Positions 9,318-17,979 of a stretch of DNA of 64,000 nt are shown here, piece by piece; position 1 is the first letter of the stretch, and each line of letters begins with the position of its first letter. Under the pieces are notes generated by a model. That model was not told the DNA's origin. It did not search any database and worked only from the letters and a program-made list of their open reading frames with translations. The stretch is taken from assembly GCA_027487555.1 (NCBI GenBank), contig JAIYDI010000040.1, positions 54,268 to 118,267 of the forward strand, in the 5' to 3' direction. A program made the position numbers and the translations under genes. Source of the DNA: Hyphomicrobiales bacterium. Its GTDB lineage: Bacteria > Pseudomonadota > Alphaproteobacteria > Rhizobiales > Devosiaceae.

Positions 9318-9416
9318 CGCTTCGAAGAAAAGTTGCGGCAATTCTCCGGTTCGAAAGCGCTACAAAACAAGAGTTTAGATCATTTCAGCGTTTCAACCGA
9401 AACATGAATTGATCTA
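9318..9416. repeat. Rhizobiales-type dispersed palindromic element
   Basis: Two imperfect hairpins lie back to back. The first joins GCGCTTCGA (9318) with TCGAAAGCGC (9351-9360), with one bulged base. The second joins TAGATCATTTCA (9376-9387) with TGAATTGATCTA (9405-9416), with one mismatch, and has a nested GTTTC/GAAAC stem. I recall closely similar sequences as frequent intergenic repeats in Rhizobiales genomes. It lies between two convergent genes, where it could act as a bidirectional terminator. Confidence 0.5.
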
Positions 9417-9425
9417 GACCTAAGG

Positions 9426-10778
9426 TCAGCCCAGCCCGAGCATCTGGTTCTGTGCCTGTCTGAGTGCGAAGAGCCGCGTCGTGCGGTCGGGCGTGGCATT
9501 GGCTTCGGTGAGGAGTTCGCCCTTCTTCACCGGCGCCGTGATGGTGCCGCCCTCAAGCAGCCCGACCGGCACGGCGCGCTGCGCCCGTGCGTCGCCGACA
9601 GCGAGGATGAAGCTGCGATAGCAGGTCTCGCCGATGGCATCGATGTGTTCGCCGACCGCCAGATCGCGCTTGGCCACCGCGCAGACCTCGGCGACGGGCT
9701 GCGGCAACGGCACCATGTCAGCCTTGCCATAGAGCATGATGCGAGCCGCAGTCAGCGGCACTTCCAGCGAAGTGAGGTGATAGGGCCGGAACAGGGCGTA
9801 GTAGGGCCCGGTGCCGACATGCAGATCGTCCATCCGCTCGATGATGCGCGGATGCTCGGCCTCGACAATGACGAATACGCCGGGCGCCACACCCTTGCCG
9901 ACCGTGAAATCGACCACGCCCTTCTTGTTGAGGATGCCGCCAGCCTCCTTGGGAACCAGAACCTTGGCCATCTGGTCGCGATCAGCCTTCGGCCCGTGCA
10001 TGCCCGGAACATCGGGGACGAGCCCGGTGGCATTGGCGATTGCAGCCATTTCCACCATAGTCTTGGAGCCGTCGATGAACTCGACCAGCATGCGCGGGTT
10101 CATGTTCCGGCGCGTGGCTTCCTCGCGGTAATCGTCCGGCACAGCGTCGTGCTTGAGCGGATTGTTCTTGCCCTTGCCGGCGGCAACGATGCGGTAGCCC
10201 AGCGCCGCGGCGAACTCGATGAGCTCCATGCAGCTTGACGGCTCATCCCCGGCGCCAACCGAGTAGACCACACCGAGCCGATCGGCAGCTGCCTTGAGGT
10301 ACGGCCCGATGGTGACGTCGGCCTCGACATTCATCATCACCAGGTGCTTGCCATGCTCCATGGCCATGAGGTCGTAATCGGCCGCGACGCCCGGCTTGCC
10401 GGTCGCGTCGATCACCACGTCGATCAATGGGCTCGTTACCAGCACTTCGGCCGAGCAGATCGCGATCTTGCCCGCCTCAATGGCGGCAGTGACCTTCGAT
10501 GGTGAATCGACTTCGGCGGCGCGTGAGTCATCGCCGTAGGCGATGGCGATTGCAGCACGGGCGGTATGCGGGCGCCGCGTCGCGATGGCGGCGATCTCAA
10601 GCCCGTCCATCAACGCACCCTGCGTCACGAGATCGGTGCCCATCTCGCCCGAGCCGATCACCCCGATGCGGATAGGCCGGCCGCTTTCCGCCCGCGCCCG
10701 CAAATCGCGAGCGATGCCGGTCAGATGCACGTTGGTGAGGCGGGTCGCGGGAATGGCCGCTGGAATCTTGGCGTTCAT
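9426..10778 (-). CDS. NAD(P)-binding oxidoreductase with C-terminal SAF domain
   Basis: About 450 residues. An N-terminal Rossmann fold (RIGVIGSGEMGTDLVTQ, residues 38-55) resembles homoserine dehydrogenases. A central region of that superfamily follows, and the last 100 residues form a SAF domain (DLAVGEHIDAIGETCYRSFILA). Proteins of this architecture occur in sugar-acid or polyol catabolic clusters of alphaproteobacteria, but the substrate here is not known. The ATG at 10778 was chosen; the open frame continues upstream but would cross the divergent gene's start. It is divergent from a CoA-ester hydrolase-like gene, with 52 bp between the starts. Confidence 0.75.
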   Translation of the reverse strand: MNAKIPAAIPATRLTNVHLTGIARDLRARAESGRPIRIGVIGSGEMGTDLVTQGALMDGLEIAAIATRRPHTARAAIAIAYGDDSRAAEVDSPSKVTAAIEAGKIAICSAEVLVTSPLIDVVIDATGKPGVAADYDLMAMEHGKHLVMMNVEADVTIGPYLKAAADRLGVVYSVGAGDEPSSCMELIEFAAALGYRIVAAGKGKNNPLKHDAVPDDYREEATRRNMNPRMLVEFIDGSKTMVEMAAIANATGLVPDVPGMHGPKADRDQMAKVLVPKEAGGILNKKGVVDFTVGKGVAPGVFVIVEAEHPRIIERMDDLHVGTGPYYALFRPYHLTSLEVPLTAARIMLYGKADMVPLPQPVAEVCAVAKRDLAVGEHIDAIGETCYRSFILAVGDARAQRAVPVGLLEGGTITAPVKKGELLTEANATPDRTTRLFALRQAQNQMLGLG

Positions 10779-10830
10779 GGGCGGCTGCTCTATCACTGCC
10801 GCAGGACCATGGAAACAGCGAGGCGGTGCG

Positions 10831-11889
10831 ATGACGGGGGAAGTGGCGATCGGCCGCGAGGGCACGGCGCTGGTCATCAGCCTCGACAGGCCGCAGGCGA
10901 TCAACGCGCTGAGCCTGCAAATGATCGACGCGATCACCACAGCGCTGCGCGTCGCCATTGCCGACGACGCTGTACGGCTCGTGCTGTTCGAGGGACGTGG
11001 GCCCCGCGGATTCTGCGCCGGGGGCGATGTGCGCGCGCTGCGTGAACTGGTGCTGCAAGGCCGGCTCGACGAGGCAGATGGCTATTTCGAAGCCGAATAC
11101 GGGATGAACGCGCTGATCGCCACCTATCCCAAGCCGACGGCGGTCATCGCTCATGGCGCGACAATGGGCGGAGGCATCGGCATTGCGGGGCATTGCCGCC
11201 ATCGGTTCACGCTCGAAAACGCCCGGTTCGCCATGCCGGAAGCGGCGATCGGCTTTGTCGCTGACGTCGGCGTCAACGCGCTGCTTGCCGACAAACCCAT
11301 CAATCGCGTGCTGCCTTTCCTGCTCTCAGGTATCCCGGTCGGCCCGGCGGACGCGGTGGCGCTGGGACTGACCGACCGTGTCGTTTCGCCCGATTCCCTC
11401 ACCGTTTTGCGCCAGGGCCTTGTGGACGCTGCCAGTGCGGGCACCCCGGACGACGCGATCGCCGCGCTTGCCCAGCAGCTTGCGGTCGACCCGGGCGCAA
11501 TCCGCTTCTGCGCCCTTGCCGACCGCCTGCCGCTACTCGAACTCGACAATACCGCATCGCTGGTGGCCCAGCTGATCGAGCAGCCGGATCCCGACTGGCT
11601 GGCGCTCATCGCCCCCCTCGCGACCCGCTCCCCCACCAGCCTCGAGGCCATACGACTGAGCCAGCTCGCCGCCCGCAGACACCCGGGAATCACCCAGGTA
11701 TTGGGCGTGGACCTGGCCCTGGCACGGGTGCTGATCCGCCTGCCGGACTTCGCCGAAGGGGTGCGCGCAGTGCTTGTCGACAAGGATCAGGCGGCTCAAT
11801 GGGACCCTTCCGAGCAAGTGCAGGTTTCCTCGAAGAGCTTTATTAATTCAATTGCTGCCGTTTCCGGCTTTGACACGTCGTCGCCTTAG
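10831..11889 (+). CDS. enoyl-CoA hydratase/isomerase family protein, 3-hydroxyisobutyryl-CoA hydrolase-like
   Basis: The 352-residue crotonase-fold protein has the oxyanion-hole motif FCAGGDVRALREL and the block ATMGGGIGIAGHCRHRF followed by ARFAMPEAAIGFVADVG. This combination is characteristic of the 3-hydroxyisobutyryl-CoA hydrolase group of valine degradation, as is the roughly 350-residue length (ordinary hydratases have about 260). The ATG at 10831 has a GAGG 7 nt upstream; the long upstream open frame is antisense to the neighbouring oxidoreductase. It is not in an operon with other valine genes, so the exact CoA ester is inferred. Confidence 0.8.
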   Translation: MTGEVAIGREGTALVISLDRPQAINALSLQMIDAITTALRVAIADDAVRLVLFEGRGPRGFCAGGDVRALRELVLQGRLDEADGYFEAEYGMNALIATYPKPTAVIAHGATMGGGIGIAGHCRHRFTLENARFAMPEAAIGFVADVGVNALLADKPINRVLPFLLSGIPVGPADAVALGLTDRVVSPDSLTVLRQGLVDAASAGTPDDAIAALAQQLAVDPGAIRFCALADRLPLLELDNTASLVAQLIEQPDPDWLALIAPLATRSPTSLEAIRLSQLAARRHPGITQVLGVDLALARVLIRLPDFAEGVRAVLVDKDQAAQWDPSEQVQVSSKSFINSIAAVSGFDTSSP

Positions 11890-11898
11890 CACTTCTTA
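11870..11898 (+). promoter_or_regulatory. candidate sigma70-type promoter of the chemotaxis operon
   Basis: TTGACA at 11870-11875, a 17-bp spacer and TTCTTA at 11893-11898 form a plausible promoter. The -35 box lies in the last codons of the upstream gene, and the first chemotaxis gene starts 55 bp further on. Confidence 0.4.
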
Positions 11899-11952
11899 AA
11901 CCGTTACCTTGGACACTGGGAACCGGACCAGAAAAGCGGGGGCAGCCAGTTC

Positions 11953-12243
11953 ATGGCCCAGGCACGCAAGAAATCCGTGACCCTGCCGGCGATCGTCGAC
12001 CTCGACGCGCTCGATCACATCCGTGACGAGCTCATCGACGCCGTCGAGCACGGTGCAGTAGCGGTGAAGGCGGCAGGCGTCGAGCGGGTGGCTACCAACG
12101 CGCTTTTCATGTTGTTGAGTGCCGCCGAAACCGCGCGGCGCAACAATTTCGCATTCTCGGTGACGGCGCCTTCCGCGCCGTTCCGCGCTGCCGTCGACAG
12201 GTTGGGCATCGGCGGCCAGTTTGCTGCGATTCTGGAAGGATAG
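11953..12243 (+). CDS. STAS-domain protein of the chemotaxis operon
   Basis: A 96-residue stand-alone STAS domain. The motif GVERVATNALFMLLSAAE near residues 42-60 corresponds to the phosphorylatable loop of anti-sigma-factor antagonists, with T in place of the usual S at about residue 48. Small STAS proteins of this kind lie at the head of some alphaproteobacterial che operons. It is followed 6 bp later by cheY, so it is translated from the same mRNA. Its role is inferred: a phospho-regulated scaffold or switch acting with the chemotaxis complex. Confidence 0.75.
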   Translation: MAQARKKSVTLPAIVDLDALDHIRDELIDAVEHGAVAVKAAGVERVATNALFMLLSAAETARRNNFAFSVTAPSAPFRAAVDRLGIGGQFAAILEG

Positions 12244-12249
12244 GACTTA

Positions 12250-12609
12250 ATGCGCGTTCTCACCGTGGACGATTCCCGCACGATCCTCGCCATGCTGCAC
12301 CATACGCTGACTGGTGCCGGCTTCGAGGTGCTTCAGGCCGAAGATGGCCAGAAAGGCCTCGACGTTCTCAAGAACGAGAGCGTCGATGTGGTGATCACCG
12401 ACATAAACATGCCTGTCATGGATGGCATCGAGTTCATCAAGAAAGTGCGCGCCTCCGGCATGCACAACTCGCTGCCCATCCTGATCCTTACAACCGAGAC
12501 CAGCCAGGACAAGCGCGACCAGGGTCGTGCGGCTGGCGGCACCGGCTGGATCGTCAAGCCGTTCGATCCGGACAAGCTGATCTCGGTCATCCACCGCGTC
12601 GTGCACTGA
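12250..12609 (+). CDS. cheY: chemotaxis response regulator CheY
   Basis: A 119-residue single receiver domain with no output domain. The acidic pair D7/D8, phospho-acceptor D51 (VVITDINMP), switch threonine in LTTETS near residue 81 and K103 (VKPF) are all present. It receives phosphate from CheA and normally binds the flagellar switch, or acts as a phosphate sink when several CheY proteins exist. The ATG has AGGA shortly upstream, in the STAS stop region. It is second in the STAS-cheY-cheA-cheW operon. Confidence 0.92.
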   Translation: MRVLTVDDSRTILAMLHHTLTGAGFEVLQAEDGQKGLDVLKNESVDVVITDINMPVMDGIEFIKKVRASGMHNSLPILILTTETSQDKRDQGRAAGGTGWIVKPFDPDKLISVIHRVVH

Positions 12610-12652
12610 GCCGATACTCCGAAGAACCCAGAAGGGTCAGCGCAAGCCAGCC

Positions 12653-14899
12653 ATGAGCGATCTCGACGACTTCAAGGCCACCTACTTCGACGAATGCTCA
12701 GAACTGCTGCTCGAGCTCGAGGAGCAGTTCGCCGCCATCGAGGACGGAGATCGATCGAGCGACAGGCTGAACGCCGTGTTCCGCGCGATCCACTCGATCA
12801 AGGGCGGCGGCGGTGCGTTCGGGTTCCAGACCCTCGTCGGATTTGCTCATGCCTACGAAACGCTGCTGGACCACGTCCGGGACGGTCGCATCGAACTCAA
12901 CGAGCATGTGACCGCACTGTGCATCCGCTCCAATGACATCGTTGCCGACTTCATCGCGGCAGCCAAGGAAGGCCGTGAGCTCGACGGCGCCTATGGCATG
13001 GACGAGAAGATGCAGTTCGACGCCCTCACTTCGGGCGAAGACCCCGATACGGTCGGCGAACCGCTCGAAGAATTCGACCTCGACTTCGTGCCGGTGATGG
13101 TAAGCCTGCCCAATGCCGAGGACGAGGCCGACAAGGACTTCGCTGACGCGCTGAGTTTGGGCACGGATCGGTTCGGAGAAGCCCCAATGACGGGCGGAAT
13201 GCCCGGTTGGCGGGTACGCTTCGCGCCGCATTCCGAACTCTATGCTCGCGCCAATGACCCCCTGCTGCTGTTCCGCGAACTGGCTGGCCAGGGCGAGATG
13301 GAGGTCATCCCCCATATCGAGGAAATCCCGGCGCTCGCCGATTTCGAGCCCTTCGGCGTGTATTGCACCTGGGAAATCATCCTTCGCTCGGAAACGGCAA
13401 GCAAGGCGTCGATCGCCGAAGTTTTCGAGTTTGTCGACGGCAATTGCGACCTGACCATCGAGCCGCTGGCCGAGGCTAACGCGCCAGAGCCGGCCCCGAG
13501 CTTCTCCGACCTCGCCGACCTCGTGAAACCGGCACCGAAACAGCCTGCCGCAGAAGCGCCGGCCGACAACGTGCTCAGCTTTGCCGACATCGCCGATGCG
13601 CTGAAGCCCGCGCTCAAGGCCCAGCCGGTGATGCCAGCGCCATTGAAGCCGGCCCCCGCCGCCGTGGCCGACCATGACGAAAATGACGGCAAGAACAATG
13701 GCGAGGAGCGCCGCAACGGCGTGCAGTCGATCCGGGTCGACCTCGACAAGATCGACCGCGTCGTCAACATGGTGGGCGAACTGGTGATCACCCAGTCCAT
13801 GCTGACCCAGCAAATGGACGAAACCCTGCGCGCCCGCTACCAGGAACTGGTGCGCGGCCTCGAAGTGCTGGCACAGACCACTCGCGGCCTGCAGGACTCG
13901 GTGATGGCCATCCGCGCGCAACCGGTGAAGACCGTGTTCAGCCGCATGCCGCGCCTTGTTCGCGAGTTGGCTGCAAAGACCGGCAAGAAGATCCGCCTCG
14001 AGACGATCGGCGAGAATACCGAGATCGACAAGACGATCATCGAACAGCTTTCCGACCCGCTGACCCACATGATCCGCAATTCTGCGGACCACGGGATTGA
14101 GCGCCCGGAAAAGCGCGTCGCGGCCGGAAAGGCCGAAGGTGGGGTCATCCGGCTTTCGGCCGAGCAGGCGGGCGGCAATATCCTGATTGCGGTCGAAGAC
14201 GATGGCGGTGGCATCAACCGCGAGCGGGTGCTGCAGGTGGCGCGCGAGCGCGGCGTGGTCGGCCCCGACCAGCAGATGACCGACGAACAGATCGACCAGC
14301 TGATCTTCGCGCCGGGCTTCTCTACGGCGTCGGAGGTTTCCGATATCTCGGGCCGCGGCGTCGGCATGGATGTCGTGCTCTCGAACATCAAGAAGATCGG
14401 CGGCTCGGTGCACGTGAAGAGCTGGACCGGCAAGGGCACGCGCATGACGCTGCGCCTGCCGCTCACTCTGGCCGTGCTCGACGTGATGCTGGTGAAGGTC
14501 GCGGGCTCGCCCTACGTCATTCCGCTCTCATCGATCGTCGAGACGATCCAGTGCGCGCGGGCGAACTTTTCCCGCATGCCGACCGGCGCACAGGTGCTGC
14601 AGGTACGCGGCGAATATGTGCAGGTGGTCGACCTGGCGCGGCGCTTCGATATGCATTCGGACCGCGACCGCGAAGGCCGCTTCGTGGTGCTGTGCGAGGC
14701 TGAGGGCGGCGTGAAGATCGCGCTCATCGTTGATGACATCATCGGGCAGCAGCAGGTGGTCATCAAGTCGCTCGAAGAGAACTTCCAGTCGATCGAGGGC
14801 ATTGCCGGCGGCACCATCCTCGGCGACGGCAATGTGGCGCTGATCGTCGACGTGCAGGGCCTCAAATCCTCGAACAATCCGCACAAGAGCGCCGCCTGA
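12653..14899 (+). CDS. cheA: chemotaxis sensor histidine kinase CheA
   Basis: This 748-residue protein has all five CheA regions. P1 carries the phosphorylated histidine H47 in AIHSIKGGGGAFGF. Residues about 178-275 form a P2-like response-regulator docking domain (GWRVRFAPHSELYARANDP). P3 begins SIRVDLDKIDRVVNMVGELV near residue 360. The kinase domain has the N box HMIRNSADHGIE, G1 VEDDGGGI and G2 GRGVGMDVV. A C-terminal CheW-like P5 domain couples it to receptors. An alanine/proline-rich linker joins P2 and P3. It phosphorylates CheY in the operon; no receptor, CheB or CheR gene is nearby. Confidence 0.95.
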   Translation: MSDLDDFKATYFDECSELLLELEEQFAAIEDGDRSSDRLNAVFRAIHSIKGGGGAFGFQTLVGFAHAYETLLDHVRDGRIELNEHVTALCIRSNDIVADFIAAAKEGRELDGAYGMDEKMQFDALTSGEDPDTVGEPLEEFDLDFVPVMVSLPNAEDEADKDFADALSLGTDRFGEAPMTGGMPGWRVRFAPHSELYARANDPLLLFRELAGQGEMEVIPHIEEIPALADFEPFGVYCTWEIILRSETASKASIAEVFEFVDGNCDLTIEPLAEANAPEPAPSFSDLADLVKPAPKQPAAEAPADNVLSFADIADALKPALKAQPVMPAPLKPAPAAVADHDENDGKNNGEERRNGVQSIRVDLDKIDRVVNMVGELVITQSMLTQQMDETLRARYQELVRGLEVLAQTTRGLQDSVMAIRAQPVKTVFSRMPRLVRELAAKTGKKIRLETIGENTEIDKTIIEQLSDPLTHMIRNSADHGIERPEKRVAAGKAEGGVIRLSAEQAGGNILIAVEDDGGGINRERVLQVARERGVVGPDQQMTDEQIDQLIFAPGFSTASEVSDISGRGVGMDVVLSNIKKIGGSVHVKSWTGKGTRMTLRLPLTLAVLDVMLVKVAGSPYVIPLSSIVETIQCARANFSRMPTGAQVLQVRGEYVQVVDLARRFDMHSDRDREGRFVVLCEAEGGVKIALIVDDIIGQQQVVIKSLEENFQSIEGIAGGTILGDGNVALIVDVQGLKSSNNPHKSAA

Positions 14900-14921
14900 G
14901 GCGCGTGAAGACAAGCTGACG

Positions 14922-14939
14922 GCCGGTCCCCGAACCGGC
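14922..14939 (+). other. intercistronic hairpin between cheA and cheW
   Basis: GCCGGT (14922-14927) and ACCGGC (14934-14939) form a 6-bp G/C-rich stem with a 6-nt loop, ending just before the cheW ribosome binding site. It may tune cheW translation or mRNA stability. Confidence 0.35.
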
Positions 14940-14955
14940 GAGAAAGGCAAGACGA

Positions 14956-15441
14956 ATGGAAGCCCTGGCATTCAAGGACGATCTCTCCGGCAACGGCGCC
15001 CAGGCGGCCAACAGCCTGCAGCTCATCGCCTTTTCCATCGGCGAGCAGACCTACGGCGTCGAGATCACCACGGTGCGCGAGATCCGCGCCTGGAATGGCG
15101 CGACCCCGCTGCCAAACACACGCGAATTCGTGCGCGGCGTCATCAACCTGCGCGGCACCATTGTGCCGATCTTCGATCTGCGCGCCCGCTTCGGCGAGGG
15201 CCAGACCTCGGTCACGAAGAACCACGTCGTGGTGGTAATGAGTGTCGGCGAGAAGTGGGTCGGTATCCTCGTCGATGCGGTCAGTGACATCCTCACGGTG
15301 TCGAAGGACGACATCCACAACGTCCCCGAGGGCAATTCGCTCGATACCGAGCTGCTCAACGGCATCGTCACCCACGAAAGCCGCATGGTCGGGCTGATCG
15401 ACCTGCACGCCGTGGTCTCGGGCGCCCGCGTCGATGGCTGA
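14956..15441 (+). CDS. cheW: chemotaxis coupling protein CheW
   Basis: A 161-residue CheW domain with the family landmarks LQLIAFSIGEQTYGVEI, TPLPNTREFVRGVINLRGTI and LVDAVSDILTV. It links CheA to methyl-accepting chemoreceptors at the cell pole. It is the last gene of the STAS-cheY-cheA-cheW operon, 56 bp after cheA, with an AAAGG upstream of the ATG. A terminator follows. The receptors and adaptation enzymes must be encoded elsewhere. Confidence 0.93.
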   Translation: MEALAFKDDLSGNGAQAANSLQLIAFSIGEQTYGVEITTVREIRAWNGATPLPNTREFVRGVINLRGTIVPIFDLRARFGEGQTSVTKNHVVVVMSVGEKWVGILVDAVSDILTVSKDDIHNVPEGNSLDTELLNGIVTHESRMVGLIDLHAVVSGARVDG

Positions 15442-15477
15442 TCCATTGGGCATGGGCCCATTATCGCAATGGGTTTG

Positions 15478-15509
15478 CAGAGGGCGGGCCATCCCCGCCC
15501 TTCTGTTTT
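15478..15509 (+). terminator. intrinsic terminator of the chemotaxis operon
   Basis: AGGGCGGG (15481-15488) pairs with CCCGCCCT (15494-15501), with flanking CAG/CTG extending the stem, and TTTTG follows. It lies 37 bp after the cheW stop. Confidence 0.7.
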
Positions 15510-15646
15510 GCGACGAACCCGCCCGGCAGCGTTAACACGCTGTCGCAAACCCGTTGCACATAAGCCTGCTATTTGGCACAAATCGTCGCACTGCCCCGAG
15601 GGTGGAGGAGCGGCAGGTGCTTTGGCACCCGTCAGATAATGGAGTG

Positions 15647-15670
15647 CCCTCGCGGTAGACGAACCGAGGG
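15647..15670 (+). promoter_or_regulatory. hairpin occluding the hppA ribosome binding site
   Basis: CCCTCG (15647-15652) pairs with CGAGGG (15665-15670). The 3' arm is the Shine-Dalgarno sequence of hppA, which starts 6 nt later. A second small stem, GGTGC/GCACC at 15616-15629, lies just upstream. Together they could limit hppA translation. Confidence 0.45.
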
Positions 15671-15676
15671 ACCATT

Positions 15677-17830
15677 ATGTCACTATTGCTTTGGGCGATC
15701 GTGCTGTGCGGCGCACTGTCGATCGTATATGGCGTCATCACGACGCAAGGCCTGATGAAGGCCGATGCGGGCTCGGCCCGCATGCAGGAAATTTCAGCCG
15801 CCGTGCGCGAAGGCGCTTCGGCCTATCTCAAGCGCCAATACACCACCATCGGCATTGTCGGTGTCGTGATCCTGGTTCTCGGCTTCTTCCTGCTCGGCAC
15901 CTATGCGGCGATCGGCTTTCTGATCGGCGCGGTGCTCTCGGGTGTGGCGGGCTTCATCGGCATGAACGTGTCGGTGCGCGCCAATGTGCGCGTGGCACAG
16001 GCGGCGACGAAATCGCTGGCCGGCGGCCTCGACCTTGCCTTCAAGGCGGGCGCGGTGACGGGCCTGCTCGTGGCGGGCCTCGGCCTGTTGGGCGTGACGC
16101 TCTATTTCATGCTGCTGACCGGGGCACTCGGCTTTGCGCCGACAAGCCGCACGGTGATTGATTCTCTGGTCGCCTTGTCGTTCGGCGCCTCGCTGATCTC
16201 GATCTTCGCGCGTCTGGGCGGCGGTATCTTCACCAAGGGCGCCGACGTGGGCGGCGACATGGTGGGGAAGGTGGAAGCTGGCATCCCCGAGGATGATCCG
16301 CGCAACCCGGCCACCATCGCCGACAATGTGGGCGACAATGTCGGCGACTGCGCCGGCATGGCGGCAGACCTGTTCGAAACCTATGTGGTGACTGCGGTTG
16401 CCACCATGGTGCTCGCGGCCATCGTGTTGCCCGATGCCTTCAAGCTCGCCGGCATGGTGCTACCGCTCGCGATCGGCGGCGCCTGCGTGGTGACCTCGAT
16501 CATCGGCACCTATTTCGTTAAGCTTGGCGCCGACAACCACATCATGAACGCCCTCTACAAGGGGCTGATCGCCACTGGCATCTTCTCGCTGATCGCGCTG
16601 TTGCCGGTGCTTTGGCTTACCTTCGGCGACCTCAATGCCGCCATTGGAACCGAGGCCAAGCCCTTTACGCCGTGGAGCCTGTTCTGGTGCGGTGTCGCGG
16701 GCCTCGTCATCACCGCGCTGATCGTGGTGATCACCGAGTACTACACCGCAACCGGCAAGCGCCCGGTGAACTCGATCGCCGAAGCCTCGGTGACCGGGCA
16801 TGGCACCAACGTCATCCAGGGCCTCGCTGTTTCGCTCGAGGCGACAGCGCTGCCGGCGCTGGTGATCATTGTCGGCATCATCGTCACCTATAACCTTGCC
16901 GGCCTGTTCGGCATCGCCTTCGCCGTCACCACCATGCTCGCGCTCGCCGGCATGATCGTGGCGCTCGACGCTTTCGGGCCCGTGACCGACAATGCCGGCG
17001 GCATTGCCGAAATGGCGGGCCTGCCCAAGGAAGTGCGCCACAATACCGACGCGCTCGATGCTGTGGGCAACACCACCAAGGCCGTCACCAAGGGCTATGC
17101 CATCGGTTCGGCCGGCTTGGGCGCACTGGTGTTGTTCGCCGCCTATACGCAGGATCTGACGTACTTCTCATCGCAGCCGGATGCACCGGCGATCTTCAAG
17201 GGGCTGGGCACGCTGACCTTCTCGCTCGCCGACCCCTATGTGGTGGTGGGCCTGCTGTTCGGCGGCCTCTTGCCCTTCCTCTTCGGCGGCATGTCGATGA
17301 CGGCCGTCGGCCGCGCCGCGCAGTCGGTGGTGGTGGAAGTGCGCCGGCAGTTCAAGGCCGATCCGGGCATCATGGCCGGCACATCGAAGCCCGATTACGC
17401 AAGGGCTGTGGATATGCTGACCCGCGCCGCGATCAAGGAAATGATCGTGCCGAGTCTCTTGCCAGTGCTCTCGCCGATACTCGTCTTCGTGGTGATCTAC
17501 TGGGTGGGCGGCGCCGCGGCGGGCTTCTCGGCTTTGGGCGCCATGCTGATGGGCGTCATCGTCACCGGGCTCTTCGTCGCCATCTGCATGACCGCCGGCG
17601 GCGGCGCCTGGGATAATGCCAAGAAGAGCTTCGAGGATGGCTTCACCGACAGCAACGGGGTCACCCACTACAAGGGCTCCGATGCGCACAAGGCCTCGGT
17701 GACCGGCGATACCGTCGGCGACCCCTACAAGGATACCTCGGGCCCGGCCGTGAACCCGATGATCAAGATCACCAATATCGTCGCGCTGCTGCTTCTGGCC
17801 GTGCTGGCGCATATGGGTGGCGCGGGCTGA
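15677..17830 (+). CDS. hppA: K+-independent proton-translocating pyrophosphatase
   Basis: This 717-residue membrane protein has about 16 hydrophobic segments and pumps protons using PPi hydrolysis. The substrate site is seen in [20 protein letters not shown] and in the acidic block [20 protein letters not shown]. The motif [10 protein letters not shown] carries lysine where K+-dependent enzymes have alanine, so this is predicted to be the K+-independent H+ pump. In alphaproteobacteria it often sits in the inner or acidocalcisome membrane and saves energy when PPi is abundant. The ATG has GAGGG 6 nt upstream, inside a hairpin. A soluble pyrophosphatase is encoded 38 kb further on. Confidence 0.96.
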   Translation: MSLLLWAIVLCGALSIVYGVITTQGLMKADAGSARMQEISAAVREGASAYLKRQYTTIGIVGVVILVLGFFLLGTYAAIGFLIGAVLSGVAGFIGMNVSVRANVRVAQAATKSLAGGLDLAFKAGAVTGLLVAGLGLLGVTLYFMLLTGALGFAPTSRTVIDSLVALSFGASLISIFARLGGGIFTKGADVGGDMVGKVEAGIPEDDPRNPATIADNVGDNVGDCAGMAADLFETYVVTAVATMVLAAIVLPDAFKLAGMVLPLAIGGACVVTSIIGTYFVKLGADNHIMNALYKGLIATGIFSLIALLPVLWLTFGDLNAAIGTEAKPFTPWSLFWCGVAGLVITALIVVITEYYTATGKRPVNSIAEASVTGHGTNVIQGLAVSLEATALPALVIIVGIIVTYNLAGLFGIAFAVTTMLALAGMIVALDAFGPVTDNAGGIAEMAGLPKEVRHNTDALDAVGNTTKAVTKGYAIGSAGLGALVLFAAYTQDLTYFSSQPDAPAIFKGLGTLTFSLADPYVVVGLLFGGLLPFLFGGMSMTAVGRAAQSVVVEVRRQFKADPGIMAGTSKPDYARAVDMLTRAAIKEMIVPSLLPVLSPILVFVVIYWVGGAAAGFSALGAMLMGVIVTGLFVAICMTAGGGAWDNAKKSFEDGFTDSNGVTHYKGSDAHKASVTGDTVGDPYKDTSGPAVNPMIKITNIVALLLLAVLAHMGGAG

Positions 17831-17846
17831 CGGGAGAGTGAACCAA

Positions 17847-17879
17847 TGACCGCCAGCTCAGATAAAGGGGTGGCGGTCA
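17847..17879 (+). terminator. hairpin downstream of hppA
   Basis: TGACCGCCA (17847-17855) and TGGCGGTCA (17871-17879) form a 9-bp perfect stem 16 bp after the hppA stop. No T-run follows, so termination efficiency is uncertain. Base composition changes to A/T-rich immediately after it. Confidence 0.5.
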
Positions 17880-17979
17880 CCTAATCCACTGCGGATCAGT
17901 AACGGACATTACACATTGAAATAGATTACCGGTTTGAACTATTATACTGCACATTGATTTTTTTGGATGCGGATTACAG

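Noticed and set aside
12698..14413. 571-codon open frame antisense to cheA
   Set aside because: It is a shadow of cheA: high-GC third positions keep the antisense frame open. cheA is intact with all domains, and the antisense translation has no family character.
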